NCBI RefSeq assembly: GCF_902686445.1
Contig: NC_062213.1
Coordinates: 37,708,741 to 37,772,740 of the forward strand
Length of the DNA stretch: 64,000 nt
Reading direction: 5' to 3'
Origin: Sciurus carolinensis
Lineage: Eukaryota; Chordata; Mammalia; Rodentia; Sciuridae
Shown here: piece by piece, positions 11,190 through 22,206 of the stretch
How positions within the stretch are numbered: the first letter of the stretch is position 1
How the letters are laid out: each line of letters begins with the position of its first letter
Made by a program: the position numbers and the translations under genes
The notes under the pieces: model-generated
Databases searched by the model: none
The model's input: the letters and a program-made list of their open reading frames with translations, nothing else
Told to the model about the DNA's origin: nothing

Positions 11190-11570
11190 CTGTGTGAGTC
11201 TGGGTTACCCAGAAAAATAGGATCAATAGAATGTGGACATGGAGAGGAGAAGAAACCTCCTTTAAGGAATTGACTCACAAAATGATGAGTTTCTGCAGGA
11301 TGGGCCAGCAGACTGGAGATGCGGGAGAGCTTATATTGCAGTTCATTCGGCTCACTCTTGCTTGGGGAAGGCTCAGTCTTTTGTTCTCTTCAGGCCTTCA
11401 ACTGATTGGGAGGCTCACCCTTATTACCAAGGCAATCTGCCTGCCTCAAAGTCCACAGATCTGAATGTGAACCTCATCTCAAAACACCTCCACAGAAACA
11501 TCCAGAATAATGTTTGATCTGGGCACTTTGACCCAGGCAAGTTGACCCATCACACATCCTCAGGACCTAG
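11190..11570 (-). mobile_element. ERVL/MaLR-type LTR remnant, antisense
   Basis: Plus-strand phrases 'aggatcaatagaatgtgg', 'ttaaggaattgactcaca', 'caggccttcaactgattgg', 'cagaataatgtttgatctgg' and 'gcaagttgacccatcac' match the antisense of a common old mammalian LTR whose sense end reads towards an ACTAATACA-type terminus. The central part is deleted relative to what I remember. Family name uncertain. Confidence 0.55.
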
Positions 11571-12134
11571 CCTGGGTTGTAGGATCCAGTGGTTGGGGTC
11601 CAGAGACTTCAGCTTAGTCTCTGCTGAAGAACAAAGCTGGGTCTGGGAAAAGGCAAAGGAAATCATGGCTTCCAAGTAGCCAAACAGGAGGGCATTAGGA
11701 CAACCAAGCAGAGCCTGTTGCTCAGCTGTCCAGTTCTAACTTCTCTCCCCTGCTCCCTAGAGAGGCCTTGCAACCTGTCCTCCCTTCCAGTTTGTCAAGG
11801 ACTTTTTATTGAGTTGCTAAAATGAGCCAGTTCAGTGTGTGATCTTGCAGTCAAACTACCCTGGTGGCTTGTTTCCTCTGTTGTCACATCAGACTGAGAA
11901 CCTGGATTGCCTTCTTTTAATTCCTGAGTGTCTTTAGCTCTTCTCGGGTTTGCAGAGTTTACCTGTGGTTGCAGGGGAGGGAACTGGGACCAGGTAGGCC
12001 ACTCTGCGGAGTCAGGGAGGACCCAGCCTGGCCTGGGGCTGCTGGGAGGCGCTGCACACAAGCGAGTTCAAAGTGGGATTTAGCCCCACTGGGACTCTCA
12101 GCTCCTCTTCATCCCAGTCAGGAACTTTGGACCC
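11571..12134. other. Low-repeat noncoding DNA
   Basis: Nothing recognised. Overlapping frames on both strands (minus 11795-12061, plus 11969-12205) are typical chance overlaps. Confidence 0.4.
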
Positions 12135-12558
12135 TGGGTAGAAGGTTAAATGGTGCCCCACCACCACCAAAAGATCCGTGCACACCCAAATCCCTGTCAA
12201 TATGAGCTTAGGTAGAAAAAGGGACTCTTGGGGCATAATTAAATTAAGAATCTCAAGATCATCATGCTTATCAGGTGGGTCCTAAATCCAATGACAAGTT
12301 TCCTTGTAAGAGAAGGCAGGGGACACTTGAGGAAGAGGAAGAAGCATTGGAAAGGGGAGGTGGAGACTGTGGCTATGCACATTCGTGGAGCCACCAGAAG
12401 CTGGATGAGGCAAGGAAGTATTTTCCCCCAAAACCTTGGACACCTTTGATTTCAGACTCCTGGGTTTCAAACATGGGAGAGAAAAAAAAAAAATGTGTGG
12501 CTTTAAACTACCAAGTTTATGGTAATATGTTGCAGCCGTCCCAGAAAACTAATACCCT
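12135..12558 (+). mobile_element. MaLR-type LTR (MLT1/MST-like), sense
   Basis: Begins around 'gttaaatggtgccccacc', continues through 'gtgggtcctaaatccaatg', 'agaagctggatgaggcaagg' and 'gatttcagactcctgg', and ends 'accaagtttatggtaatatg' then 'cagaaaactaatac'. The last phrase is the conserved MaLR LTR terminus. An A-run at 12482-12493 sits where the poly(A) region of these LTRs lies. Confidence 0.65.
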
Positions 12559-13154
12559 TTGAACTTATCTGAGGCATCCCAGATTCAGGCTTTTGAAAGA
12601 AACAAAATAAACACTATCAAATTGCCTGATGGGAGGCAAATATAGTGCCTTGCTATATAGAAACTATATACAGAGAGCAGCCACATATATATACAAGCTC
12701 ATCAGAGTTGTAATAACACAGAGAAGCTGTGTGTGTTAATTCATCCCCTGAACAGGTCTCTATTGAGTGCCAACCATGTTCTAGGCATCAAGTTCACTGC
12801 TGATTATACAATGATAATCCAAACATCCTGGGGAGGATGTAGCTTCAAAGCTGATATCCCGAGCATCACTTGGTCTAAGGCACCCCTTACCAATGAATAA
12901 ATCATTCATTGATGAGATTCCTAGGCACACTGCTTCGTGCCTGAACTGGTCTGATCCAGGACCATTCCTTCCTCAGTCCTTGATAGGCCTGGTCCAGTCT
13001 TTTCCTCAACTTTGCAAGACTTTGATCCAGGGTACACTTCACTATCCTGGCTCCCTGGATCCTCTCCAGCCTCACCTCTCTGGTCCCCAGAACCTATTCC
13101 CAGCCACATCTTTTCTTTCCTGGCCCAGCTACCAATAAATTCCATTGAATTGAA
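12559..13154. other. Low-repeat noncoding DNA
   Basis: AT-rich at first (TATATA near 12655-12695), then pyrimidine-rich unique DNA. The interval 12893-13157 is open on both strands without a recognisable product. Confidence 0.35.
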
Positions 13155-13365
13155 CATTCCAGCCTGGAGTCACACTGCTTGAGTTTGATCCCTGACTTTG
13201 CCATTTATGAGTCTAGTAAACTATTACTATTTACTATTTCTTTGCCTCGGTTTCCTTGTCTATCAAATAGAGATAATAGTGTCTGCCTTATAGGGTTCTT
13301 CAATGGATTAAGTCAGACAGTGTCTAGTTTCTATCAATAAATAACAGCTCTTATTTTTGCAGAAC
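13155..13365 (+). mobile_element. MIR SINE remnant
   Basis: Sense MIR order: 'gagtcacactgcttgagtttg', 'gactttgccatttatgag', 'tttgcctcggtttccttgtc', 'ataatagtgtctgccttatag', 'gggttcttcaatggattaag', ending near 'aataaataacagctcttatt'. Almost full length, strongly diverged. Confidence 0.75.
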
Positions 13366-13865
13366 TGACACCTTTCTTAGATTCCTCTCTCTCCCACCAG
13401 GAGGCCCGGGGTCCTCTGGTCTAACCTGGGAAGTTGTGGTTTTTCATATGAAAGCAGGTTGCAGAACGTGTGGGTGCAACTGACCTTGAGTAACTGAATC
13501 AAGCAGCAATGAAAAGAACAGCCTGGTAGAGAAGGACCACAGCAAGAGGCAGTGGGGCTTCTAGCTTCACTCAACCATAGGCCTGCCCGGATATTCAAGG
13601 CAAGGAAAAGGCAGCAGCACAGAGGAAGTGGGGCTCCTTGACCCTGCCTCCCTCTCACTCAAAAACACTTTGTTAAGCAACAGTGGTGGACCATGAGAAC
13701 TGGCCGTGAGCCACATGGTAGCCCTTTCATGTAGCCTGATTCTCCTGCATATTGAAAACCAACAAGGACTGGGGCTTCTAGATGCTTCTCATTTTCTCCT
13801 CCCTGAGTCCCAAGCTTTAAAATCATTAAAAATGACATTTTGCACTCAAAATACTTATACTGCAT
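13366..13865. other. Low-repeat noncoding DNA
   Basis: Nothing recognised. Two minus-strand open frames (70-93 codons) have no visible family. Confidence 0.35.
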
Positions 13866-14380
13866 ATTCATAATAACTACTTGTGATAGTCAAAAAGTGG
13901 ACACAGCCCAAATATCCATCAACACATAATGAATAAATGAACTGTGGTAGGTCCATAAGTGGAATAATATTCAGCCATAAAAAGGAATGAGGTGCTGATA
14001 CATGGTACAGCTTGGATAAACCTCAAGAACATTATGTTTAGTCAAAATGAAGTCTGTAAAAATAAAAATAAATAATTTTTTAAAAAGCCATATGTAAACT
14101 CATATATTGTATGATTTCATTTATATGAAATACCCAAAAGAGTAAATCCATAGAGATGAAAAGCAGATTGGTGGTTGCCAAGAGCCACAGGGAGAGCGGA
14201 ATAAGAATCAACAGCTTAATGGACACAGGATTTCCTTTTGGGGTAATGGCAATATTTTAGGACTAGATAGAGGTGGTAGTTGCATAACATTGTGAATGTA
14301 CTAAATGCCACTGAATTGTTCACTTTAAATGATTAATTTTATGTTATGTGAATTTCATCTCAATTTTTTTTTAAAAATGC
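13866..14380 (+). mobile_element. L1M ORF2 end and 3' UTR
   Basis: Sense L1M: 'tgatagtcaaaaagtggac', 'cccaaatatccatcaacac', 'aatattcagccataaaaagg', then 3' UTR 'atattgtatgatttcattta', 'gcagattggtggttgcc', 'ttttatgttatgtgaatttc', with an interrupted T/A tail at 14360-14375. Old copy with no open frame. Confidence 0.85.
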
Positions 14381-15759
14381 TACTTATGCCTTTAACATTG
14401 AAACAATCCAGAGCCCAAAAGTCATCTCTTCTCCACAAGTCTGGTTCTGAGAGCTTTGCTTATTGCCCAGGGAAAAGAAAGAGACTGCAAATTTGGAGCC
14501 AATGCAATGACTCATCCTTTAATGAGGACTATTTTGAAAAGAGGCAACCAAAAAGCCAGGTCAGGCCATCTGCAAGAGATGTATTTAATTTCAAAAGCAA
14601 CTTGTTCTAAGTTATGGTATCTTTCATGCATTCAATTCCAGAAATATTAGTGTTTTTTAATACCTCCCCCACACCAACTGTAAGATCTCACAGCAGCTTT
14701 CTGGATTTGCAGCAAGCCCCTGATTTCTTCTGAACATGTTTGGCCAAAGTCTTGAGTGTCCCTACCTGACATATGGAGAAAAATTGCTCTACCCACTGCT
14801 GTACCCATTCTCTAAAAGGTCTTCCCAAATGACATTCCCTGTAGCAGTCATGCAAATGTGCGGATAAGGTAAAGTTACATTTGGAGGAACTATTTCCACT
14901 TCAGATGGACAAATGCCAGAATCTTCAATTCAGTGCTCTGGGTGCCTGAGAGCAAATAAGTCCCCTGTGCCTCCCACATGGAGTCTTCCTCTTGCTTCTG
15001 TCTCTGTCTGGTAGTCCAGGGCTAGTAGGGCAGTTTGTCAGTGTTGGGAATCTAGATTCTTCCACATTCTCTGCTCACCCTAGAATGTCATCCTTATCCA
15101 TATAATCCAGGAAGATTCAACACCATGTCCACCTCTGGCCTGCAGGAAAAGAAGGGAAAGAGTGGAGGATAAATCCATTTCCTTTTAAAACACGAACCAG
15201 TAGGTTTGCTCTACACCCATGTGTACAGCCTACCCATGCAGGGACTGGAATTCAAGGACTTCCAGGTATATAGGGTAGGGTTAGGAGCATGTGTTCTTTA
15301 GGACCTTGTATGGCTGTTTCCTTCTGCAAATGGAACTAACAATATATTGTCTTCAGTGAAGACTGATTCAACTTTGCATATAGAGGAGCCAAAGAGAGAT
15401 TTCAGCTCTGTATTCATGGTATCAGTTTGAGAAAACAATTTGATACTTCCTTTGATTATTGTAAATATTTGAACTTAAATCACACACACAAAAAAAAAAC
15501 ACGAACCTGGGAATTTCACATAACACTTCTGCTGATATTCCATTAACCAGAATCTAGTTGCACCATCAAACCTAGCTGCAAAGGAGGCTGGCCACGTGCC
15601 CAACTTAAACTTCTATGACTTAAAAAACAATGGAGAGAATGGACGTTGGGAAACTCAGCTGTGACTCAGCCCCACTAGCCAACTTGGCATTGCTTCTCTC
15701 ACCAATATTCCCTTCATTGTCATTCAAAATGGTGGGTTTGTGCCCCACCTCTGAGCCTT
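14381..15759. other. Low-repeat noncoding DNA
   Basis: No clear repeats except a CA-then-A simple run at 15480-15500. Small open frames at 14329-14650 begin inside the L1 tail and are not credible genes. Confidence 0.4.
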
Positions 15760-16062
15760 TACTCACATTCTTCCCCAACAGGGAAAGTTCTATCCACTTC
15801 TTTACACCTGTACTGCCTTCATGTCCCCTCATGTCACATGTCTTCCCCTGAACCTTCCCTGACAACTACAGCCTACAAAGATTTCCCACAGTGTCCCCAA
15901 CATTTATGTTTTCATGATGCATCATGCTGTTGTTCAGACCTAAACAGTAGACTTCTTAAGAACAGGGCCCTTATTGTGTATTTTTCTGGCATCTCCTGGA
16001 TCTCTAGTGCTGAACACAAATATATATTTAACAATTATACTCTGAAATTAATTGAATTTTAT
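15760..16062 (+). mobile_element. L2 LINE 3' end remnant
   Basis: Sense L2 tail: 'catgtcccctcatgtcacat', 'gaaccttccctgacaac', 'agtagacttcttaagaaca', 'gggcccttattgtgta', 'ctggatctctagtgctga'. This corresponds to the L2 3' region ending in the 'agtgcctggcacata'-like module. Old and diverged. Confidence 0.6.
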
Positions 16063-16145
16063 CAGTAGAATATGTTGAATGATTTAGGACAATATTCTTT
16101 AATCATGGTATTTTTCACCAGAATGGTCTTAATTGATATTTCCTA

Positions 16146-16171
16146 ACACACACACACACACACACACACAA
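16146..16171. repeat. (CA)n microsatellite
   Basis: Thirteen uninterrupted CA units between unique flanks. Confidence 0.98.
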
Positions 16172-16499
16172 CTTCCCAATTCAAGAAACAGGCTTTATTA
16201 CATAGGGTTTTTTTCACTTGTTTATTGAGCAACTTTGCATCAATATTACCTGCACAATTTTCAAAATTAAGTAGGATAAACATAACCTAAGCATTTAACT
16301 TAGGACCTGGTACATACCCAGTACTAAATAAAAGTTCAGAGAAAATAGTCAAGAGTAAAGTATAAGCATAAACTGAGTTAGAGCATTTAAAAATTACTAC
16401 AATAGGAACAGCAAAGATTCTGGTATTAGATTTTGTGGTTGAACTTTGGTTCTTTGCCTTACTCTTCACAGGGTTGCAGAGTATGAATTGAATTGACTA
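16172..16499. other. Low-repeat, AT-rich noncoding DNA
   Basis: A segment near 16300-16345 ('acctggtacatacccagtac') may be a worn MIR or L2 end. Nothing else recognised. Confidence 0.3.
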
Positions 16500-17050
16500 A
16501 TGTGTGCTTGCCTTTATCTACTCTCTCTCAGTACCATGTGTATCCTTCTGTACTGCAATTGGTGATACTGGGGCTTTGGAGGCTAAAAATTACAAATTCC
16601 CTGGCAAACCAATTTTCAATTCTGATCTGCAATTGGCAGGTACAGTTGGAAGACTAGAAGGCAGGAGAGCGGAAAGGACTCCATCCATGCTTGCACCTTG
16701 CTTTGTACAACTACAATTCTAGCATCATTTAATATTTTTAGCCTCAGGGTCAAGCCACTGTTCTATCTCCAGCCACACAGGACCCCACTGGCAGCCCCAG
16801 TACCAGATACATGATGACCTTGCAGCAGCTCAGCTCCTAAGATGGCCCTTCCTCTGCATTCCTAGGTTCTTGTTATGCCTCTTTACTTCTGTCCCTCCAG
16901 CCCTAAGATTGCTTCCTGTATTTATGAATTTCACTTTTCCCTTTTGGATGTTTCAATACTTGTGAAATCCATACACTGTATTAAATACCCTCGGTTGAAA
17001 TACCTAGCATAATTTCAGTTTTTTCTGATTGGATTTTGAATGATATGGAA
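16500..17050 (+). mobile_element. Old LTR-like repeat, family uncertain
   Basis: Phrases 'gaagactagaaggcaggaga', 'cagctcctaagatggccc', 'ttcttgttatgcctcttta', 'cactgtattaaataccctc' and 'ggttgaaatacctagcat' resemble an old mammalian LTR. I cannot assign the family or exact ends. Confidence 0.35.
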
Positions 17051-17501
17051 TGCAATGTGCTAAATGCATTTAGACTGCCCCCAAAAATATTAGTTCTTCT
17101 CTAGGTGAACCCACTCTGTTGTGTTGAAGAAGAATATATAATGCAAATAAAGATATAGCAATTTTTTTAAAATTATAATTTCCTTTCAACATTCTAGTGC
17201 ACTCTCCATATTCCACAAAGACACTGGCTTTCAGTCTTAAGTATGAATCCATATCAACATTGAAGTCCTCAAATATGAAGATGTTCATGTTCATCAGGAA
17301 CCTGAATTTCAAGGGATAAGTCTGACTTAGGTGCTGTTTTAATAAGTTCTTCCTGTAATTATCATTTGCACTAAAGTCTGAATAGGTCTGATTTAGATAC
17401 TCAGACATAGTACATTAGAGAGTATGATTTCTTAATGCCTCACAGGCAGTACAATGGTACTTACTTATTGGTATATCAATAAATGTTGTTTGATAATGAT
17501 G
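17051..17501. other. AT-rich noncoding DNA with a 112-codon minus-strand frame
   Basis: The minus strand is open from 17408 to 17070 (112 codons). I do not recognise the translation: no domain, signal peptide or membrane segment is obvious beyond a short hydrophobic patch near the C-terminus. In AT-rich DNA this length is near what chance gives. A fragment of a retrotransposed 3' region cannot be excluded. Confidence 0.3.
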
Positions 17502-17648
17502 TTGACACTTTATCCCAGTTGCCAGTTGAACAGTCCTTGTTTCAGTGACATCAAGTTCAGACCAACTTGAGCTGATTGCCTACCATTGTACTAGATGTTT
17601 CTTAACTCCATTGCAGAAGTGCAGAGGACAGCAAACTTCCATGGATAA
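17502..17648. repeat. 147-bp direct repeat, copy 1
   Basis: Shares most of its length with 18481-18628, starting with an identical 28-base block (ttgacactttatcccagttg plus eight more) and ending at 'gcaaacttcc'. Similarity stops sharply at both ends. The two copies lie about 980 bp apart in the same orientation. They could be a diverged segmental duplication or two copies of a repeat family I do not know. Confidence 0.75.
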
Positions 17649-18480
17649 GTATGGCAGAATCAATGATTGCTCTATTAACATTAGGGAATGTACCAACACC
17701 AGACACCACCCAGAGAAAATTAAAGCCTCATCATGGGAACACCAGAGGGCAGACAAAAAGGAGATGCCACAAACCCTCATCACAGCATCTGTCCCCTTGA
17801 CTACTCTCACCTCTTCTCTTTCCATTATTCATTCTACAGCGAGATAATTGGAGTAAAACCTGAGACCCTTAACAATATTGCTCATTTCATCCCCTGGTTC
17901 TCTCATTCAAGCCCCACACCAATGTTCCTAGATCCCACACAGAACTCATGAATATTGAAGGAGTCTTGGTCTTCACGGGAGAATCAAGGCACTAGGTTAT
18001 CATGAAGTCCTATCCTCTGCAGTTACTGTTTTACCAAGTGAAATCCAGTCTCATTGATAGACTTCCAAATTCCATGTCAACTGAGAAACCCAGGGCAGCC
18101 AGCGAAGCACAAGGAAACAAAGTGCAAAGTGCCAGGAGGGGTTAGTGTGATATGCTGGGTAACTGAAAATAGTAAGATTGACCTTATTTGTTATTTGAAT
18201 AAATAAATCAGAGCTTACACAGCCAAGTGGTACACTTTTCTTCCAACCATGCTGCCATGGCTCAACATTCACAAATTGTCCCTAGGGCCTGTTACAAATT
18301 TTTCAGAAAATTCTCCATGGCCTCAAATACTCCTCCATGAGTGAATTTTTTTTTCTTTTTTTGAAACAACTAAAATCATTTGAAAGTAAATCTGACTGCC
18401 AAGTGTGTGTTAGAGCTGGGAACACCATTATTTGGTCAAACCACTGCAACCAAAGGAAACCAGGAGTGGAGGAAAGTATA
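17649..18480. other. Spacer between the two direct repeat copies
   Basis: No recognised elements. A T-run lies at 18347-18362. Open frames at 17545-17847 (plus) and 17580-17825 (minus) start in copy 1 and overlap antisense to each other, so they are not credible genes. Confidence 0.35.
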
Positions 18481-18628
18481 TTGACACTTTATCCCAGTTG
18501 CCAGTTGAAAGTCCCTTGTTTCAGTGACATCAAAATCAGTTCAACCTTGAGTTGATTTGCCTACCATGGTACTAGATATTTCTTAGTTCCATTAAGACAT
18601 AAAGGGTAGAGCAAACTTCCCTGGATGA
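18481..18628. repeat. 147-bp direct repeat, copy 2
   Basis: Second copy of 17502-17648 with scattered substitutions and small indels, by eye somewhat over 80% alike. Flanks differ from those of copy 1 on both sides. Confidence 0.75.
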
Positions 18629-18899
18629 GAAATTTTGTAAATACAGTTTTCAAAGAGGAATTGCAAACATTGGAAATGTTTGGAAGACGTTATGGTTTTT
18701 CATGATGACTATTTTAAAGCTTTCATTCTGCATGAAGAGATCAAATACATGTTTTTGCTTAAATCATTGTCACTTTATAATGTTATATTCACAGAAGTTG
18801 TTCTCAATTCCTTCTCTACATATGAACCTTACCTGACCACGATGTCTTCCTTGTCTCTCATAACCAAAAGCCAAGAGATTATCTGAAAAAGTCATGGAT
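18629..18899. other. AT-rich noncoding DNA
   Basis: Nothing recognised; a 68-codon frame at 18680-18886 has no visible family. Confidence 0.3.
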
Positions 18900-19025
18900 T
18901 TGATGAAAAGATCGGTCTGCAAATCTGTGCCTCAACTACTTATTCTTTCTCTAATGTTGAGCAAGTTGCTTAAACTTGCTGAACTTTGGTTTTCTTATCT
19001 GTGTAATATAAGAATGATACATAAC
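18900..19025 (+). mobile_element. MIR SINE remnant
   Basis: Sense MIR phrases 'ctgcaaatctgtgcctcaac', 'ttgagcaagttgcttaaac' and 'ttggttttcttatctgtgta'. Its right end abuts another old element. Confidence 0.55.
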
Positions 19026-19130
19026 ACAGTCACATATCCCTTAACAGTGGGGTTGCAATATGAGAAATGCCACATTAGGTGATTTTGTTGTTGCATGAAC
19101 ATCACTGGGAATTGTATTCTGCATATGGCA
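19026..19130 (+). mobile_element. DNA transposon remnant (tentative)
   Basis: Phrases 'cccttaacagtggggttgc', 'tgagaaatgccacattagg' and 'tgattttgttgttgcatgaa' resemble the left end of a non-autonomous mammalian DNA transposon. Too short and diverged for a family name. Confidence 0.35.
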
Positions 19131-19489
19131 GATTAATAGACATTTTCAAGAACCAACTTTTCTCCAAAATTGTAATTATACAATATACTATCCACCTCTC
19201 TTCTTGTCAAAGAGAAGGAAATGATTTATCTTTTTATAGCACAGGATCATCCTCATGAACACCTGATGCAGTATGGAGGGGTGGCTCAGGCTAGACCCAC
19301 CCTTTGGCTTTTCTGTCTTTTTGACAGCAGGCATTATCTGGATATATGGTCTTGAGATGGAACACATTCACCAATCTTGGGAACAGGTAGACATTCCAAA
19401 ACCACCAATGTTCATGACAGTGATCACATCTAGATAGAGACCTGGGTTCTTTGGTGGGCAGACCTGGAGGCAGAATGTATTTCAACCAT
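19131..19489. other. Low-repeat noncoding DNA
   Basis: Nothing recognised. Confidence 0.3.
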
Positions 19490-19662
19490 GTAACCTAGAA
19501 TAACTTCCCATCCTGAATCTCAGCCACCTCACTGTTTCAGTGGGATAAAAGCAATACTTTACTTGTAGAGGAAAATAGATGTCAAATGCTTAGCATACCA
19601 TTGGCAGAGAGCAAATGCTCAATAAACATCACCTACTATTATAATTGTTCTTATTATTATCA
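19490..19662 (+). mobile_element. MIR SINE remnant
   Basis: Sense order 'acttcccatcctgaatctc', 'gtgggataaaagcaatac', 'tcaaatgcttagcatacc', 'gcaaatgctcaataaaca', matching the right half of MIR including the 'gctcaataaa' terminus. Confidence 0.6.
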
Positions 19663-20089
19663 CTAGCAAGCAAAATCTCCAGGAAACTTCGACTTCCTCT
19701 TCACAATACTCATAAACACCCCTTTTTATGAATTTTTGCTTCCACCTGTTAACAAGGCTGATAGAAAGCCTTGCCTACTTTTCCTCCCATTATCTGATGG
19801 ACTTTCAGAGAATTTGAGCCAAAGGAGAACTTGCAATCATTCTGCTAAAAGTCAACCCAACCATTCTCATGAGGATCAAGTTTCTCAAATAGCCCAAAGG
19901 CCACTCAGAATGGCCTTATCCGCACCTCTGTGAGCCAGGCAAGTAGCGACACCAGGAGCAGGAAAGGGTTCTATGGACCAAATACCTCTGTAAGATCAGG
20001 TCATCAGGCCTTAACTGGTGATTCTCAGTGGCAAAAGGGCAGGCACTGGAAGGCCCCTGAGCCTCTCATCTGGCACCATTCACAGCAGT
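19663..20089. other. Low-repeat noncoding DNA
   Basis: Nothing recognised; a 65-codon frame at 19736-19933 lacks any visible family. Confidence 0.3.
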
Positions 20090-20425
20090 AAATAGAAACG
20101 TGTTACAGAGCAATGGTGGCTACGTGAATCTGAAGAGGGTGCGGGAGCCTGTGCCGCTCTCTAAGTGGTTATTTTCTATCTTGTGTATCCTGTGGGGGGT
20201 TAATTAACATCCCCAATGGTATACTATTCTGGCTGTGTCATCACTTGGGGATATAATTTAAGGTCACTCTGAAGTTAAGTGAAGACAAGAACAACAGCTG
20301 CAGCCTTTGTTGTATCCAGATTGGGAGCTGCGGAGCCGGCCCCAGTCCTGCACTTCATTATGTGCAGGCACCGTTAATAAGCCAACAATGGGCAACTGAA
20401 CCAGCGGACAAGTGCTTTCACTGAG
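20090..20425. promoter_or_regulatory. Candidate conserved regulatory block
   Basis: Repeat-free and compositionally complex. Contains a palindromic homeodomain/HNF1-like GGTTAATTAAC at 20198-20208, a CAGCTG E-box near 20297, a CGGAGCCGG GC patch near 20332, and a SOX-type ACAATGG at 20385-20391. The mixed motif content between repeat-rich flanks is what an old enhancer looks like, but conservation cannot be measured here. Confidence 0.3.
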
Positions 20426-20669
20426 CATGTGCCACTGAGCTGGGCTCCAGCCTTTGTGTCTCCATCATGGCTGACACAGGCCGTTCCCAGGGACTCACTG
20501 CCTCCAAAGGACATTCCCAAGTCTCAAGATGAAGGCCAGGTTGGGGACTATGAGAACTTTTCACTTTTTATGTCTCCAGACCTCTTTTCCCTATTTACAT
20601 ATCTGCACTTGTAATTAAATTCATCGTTGCACTTTCCTATAAAGTTGAGAGTACACCAAATTTTAACAA
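20426..20669. other. Low-repeat noncoding DNA
   Basis: Nothing recognised. Confidence 0.3.
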
Positions 20670-21015
20670 AGCAAGTCATATTTTAAATGCATTGGGTAAA
20701 TTTGAAATTATGTTAGTTCTCTATCTCCTTGTCACAAAGTATCCCAAAACACAGTGGATTAAACAAAGCTAAATGTTTATTATCCACACAATGTCTGTGG
20801 GTCAGGGATCAGGACCGCCTTTGCTGGCAGTTCTGGTTTGGGGACTCTCAGGAGGTTACAGCTAAAACATCAACAAGGGCTATGGTCATCTAGAGAACCT
20901 GTTTCCAAAATGGCTCGCTCACATGGCTGTCAGGTTGTGCTCCACCTGTGTACCTCGTGGTCCTGTTGAATATCCTCACAACGAGGCAGCTGACATCCCC
21001 CAAAGTGCCAGGGAC
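20670..21015 (-). mobile_element. MaLR-type LTR remnant, antisense
   Basis: Plus-strand phrases 'cacaaagtatcccaaaacac', 'gtggattaaacaaagctaaa', 'tgtttattatccacacaatg', 'tctgtgggtcagggatcag', 'ccaaaatggctcgctcacat' are the complement of an MLT1-class LTR 3' half. Confidence 0.6.
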
Positions 21016-21734
21016 TGGCAGAATTTGAAGATCTCTGCAACGTGAAAGGGAGGAAATTGGAAGACTTTGCAGATTGCATGTGGCCTACAGGAGCCAGCAC
21101 ACTGCTGGACTTGTAGTCCTGCAGGAAACCCTTACCGGTGCTGACTGGGATGTCATGAGGGGTAGGTTCCAGGGTAAGGATAAGTTACGCAGCACCCAGT
21201 TCTAATTCGGTCATCCAGGCACAGCTGAAAAGACTCCAGGACAGGTGAAAGGAGGGCAGTGTGTTTGCCTGTATGAATCCTATTTGAGGGATAGTTATTG
21301 ACTTAGACTATGGGGAATAAGACCGTGGGACAAAGGCCATCACTCAGTATCCCACACAGTGCATGCAATGGGGAGGTGCCCCAACCCAAGGAAAGAGAGT
21401 AGAAGGTGCACAGACTTCCCAGACATTGGCTGCAGGGTCCAAGGAGAGTCTATGCGTGTGGCAAGAGATGATGACCTACTGTGCTCAGCTGGCCCAGAGG
21501 ACTTTTGCAGAAGATGGCAGTGATGCAAGAATGAATGAGAAGCTTCTTGCTGGGAACCTCCAGGGCCTCCCATGAGAACAGCAGCGATCACCCAGATGAC
21601 TGATGGGGACAGGAAGGAGCCTCCTAGGTGGAGAATAAGCCTGTGCCACTGTTTGAAGTCTGTGGAGGTCAGAGGCACAGCATTCAGAGCTCAGTCTCTT
21701 CCTCAGAGGGCAATGTCACCTCATGGTTACAAGG
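21016..21734. other. Low-repeat noncoding DNA, overlapping chance frames
   Basis: Frames of 70-112 codons lie on both strands between 21340 and 21790, overlapping antisense to each other. No protein family is recognised and the pattern argues against a coding exon. Confidence 0.4.
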
Positions 21735-21880
21735 CAGAAGGCTGGGTTGGGGCAGACATGTTCAGGTTTGTGCCCTGGTTATGTCATTAACAAGTTGTGT
21801 CTTCGAGAAGCCCCTTATTCTCTCTTTAGCCTTAGTTTCCTCACCTGTCAAAGGGAAGAACAATATCTATTTCACAGGCC
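21735..21880 (+). mobile_element. MIR SINE, left part (split by L1)
   Basis: Sense MIR: 'gtttgtgccctggttatgtc', 'aacaagttgtgtcttcgag', 'ccttagtttcctcacctgtc', 'aagaacaatatctatttcac'. The continuation is found at 22119-22205 on the other side of a younger L1. Confidence 0.65.
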
Positions 21881-22118
21881 GGCACTTTAGGTAGAGGGGA
21901 ATGAGGGAGGGGAGGGGGATGGACGTAGGAAGGGTAGTAGACTAAATCGGACATCACTACCCTATGTACATATATAGCTATAAGACCCGTGGGATTCTAC
22001 ATCATGTACAACCAGAAGAATGAAATTATACTCTATCCATGTATGATGTATCAAAGTGCATTCTACTGTCCTGTACAACTAATTAGAACACATAAGAAAA
22101 TAAAAAAAAAGAAGAAAA
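21881..22118 (+). mobile_element. Sciurid-type L1 3' end, inserted in the MIR
   Basis: Sense L1 3' UTR end: 'gggaagggtagtag'-like start, 'actaaatcggacatcactac', 'cctatgtacatatatagc', 'ctacatcatgtacaaccag', 'caaagtgcattctactgtcc', 'acaactaattagaacac', then an A/G-rich tail (22096-22118). The same sequence occurs antisense in the L1 at 62665-63150. 5'-truncated to about 240 bp. Confidence 0.8.
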
Positions 22119-22206
22119 AGGTAACTGAGATAAAATACTTAACACAGTCCCTGGTCTCTAGGAAAACAGTCAGCAAATAGTTGCTATTTTTATTGTTACT
22201 ATTTTT
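22119..22206 (+). mobile_element. MIR SINE, right part
   Basis: 'gataaaatacttaacacagtc', 'cctggtctctaggaaaac', 'cagcaaatagttgctatt' continue the MIR consensus exactly where the left part stopped. Confidence 0.6.

Noticed and set aside
17070..17408. 112-codon minus-strand ORF
   Set aside because: AT-rich sequence without recognisable homology, promoter or splice signals.
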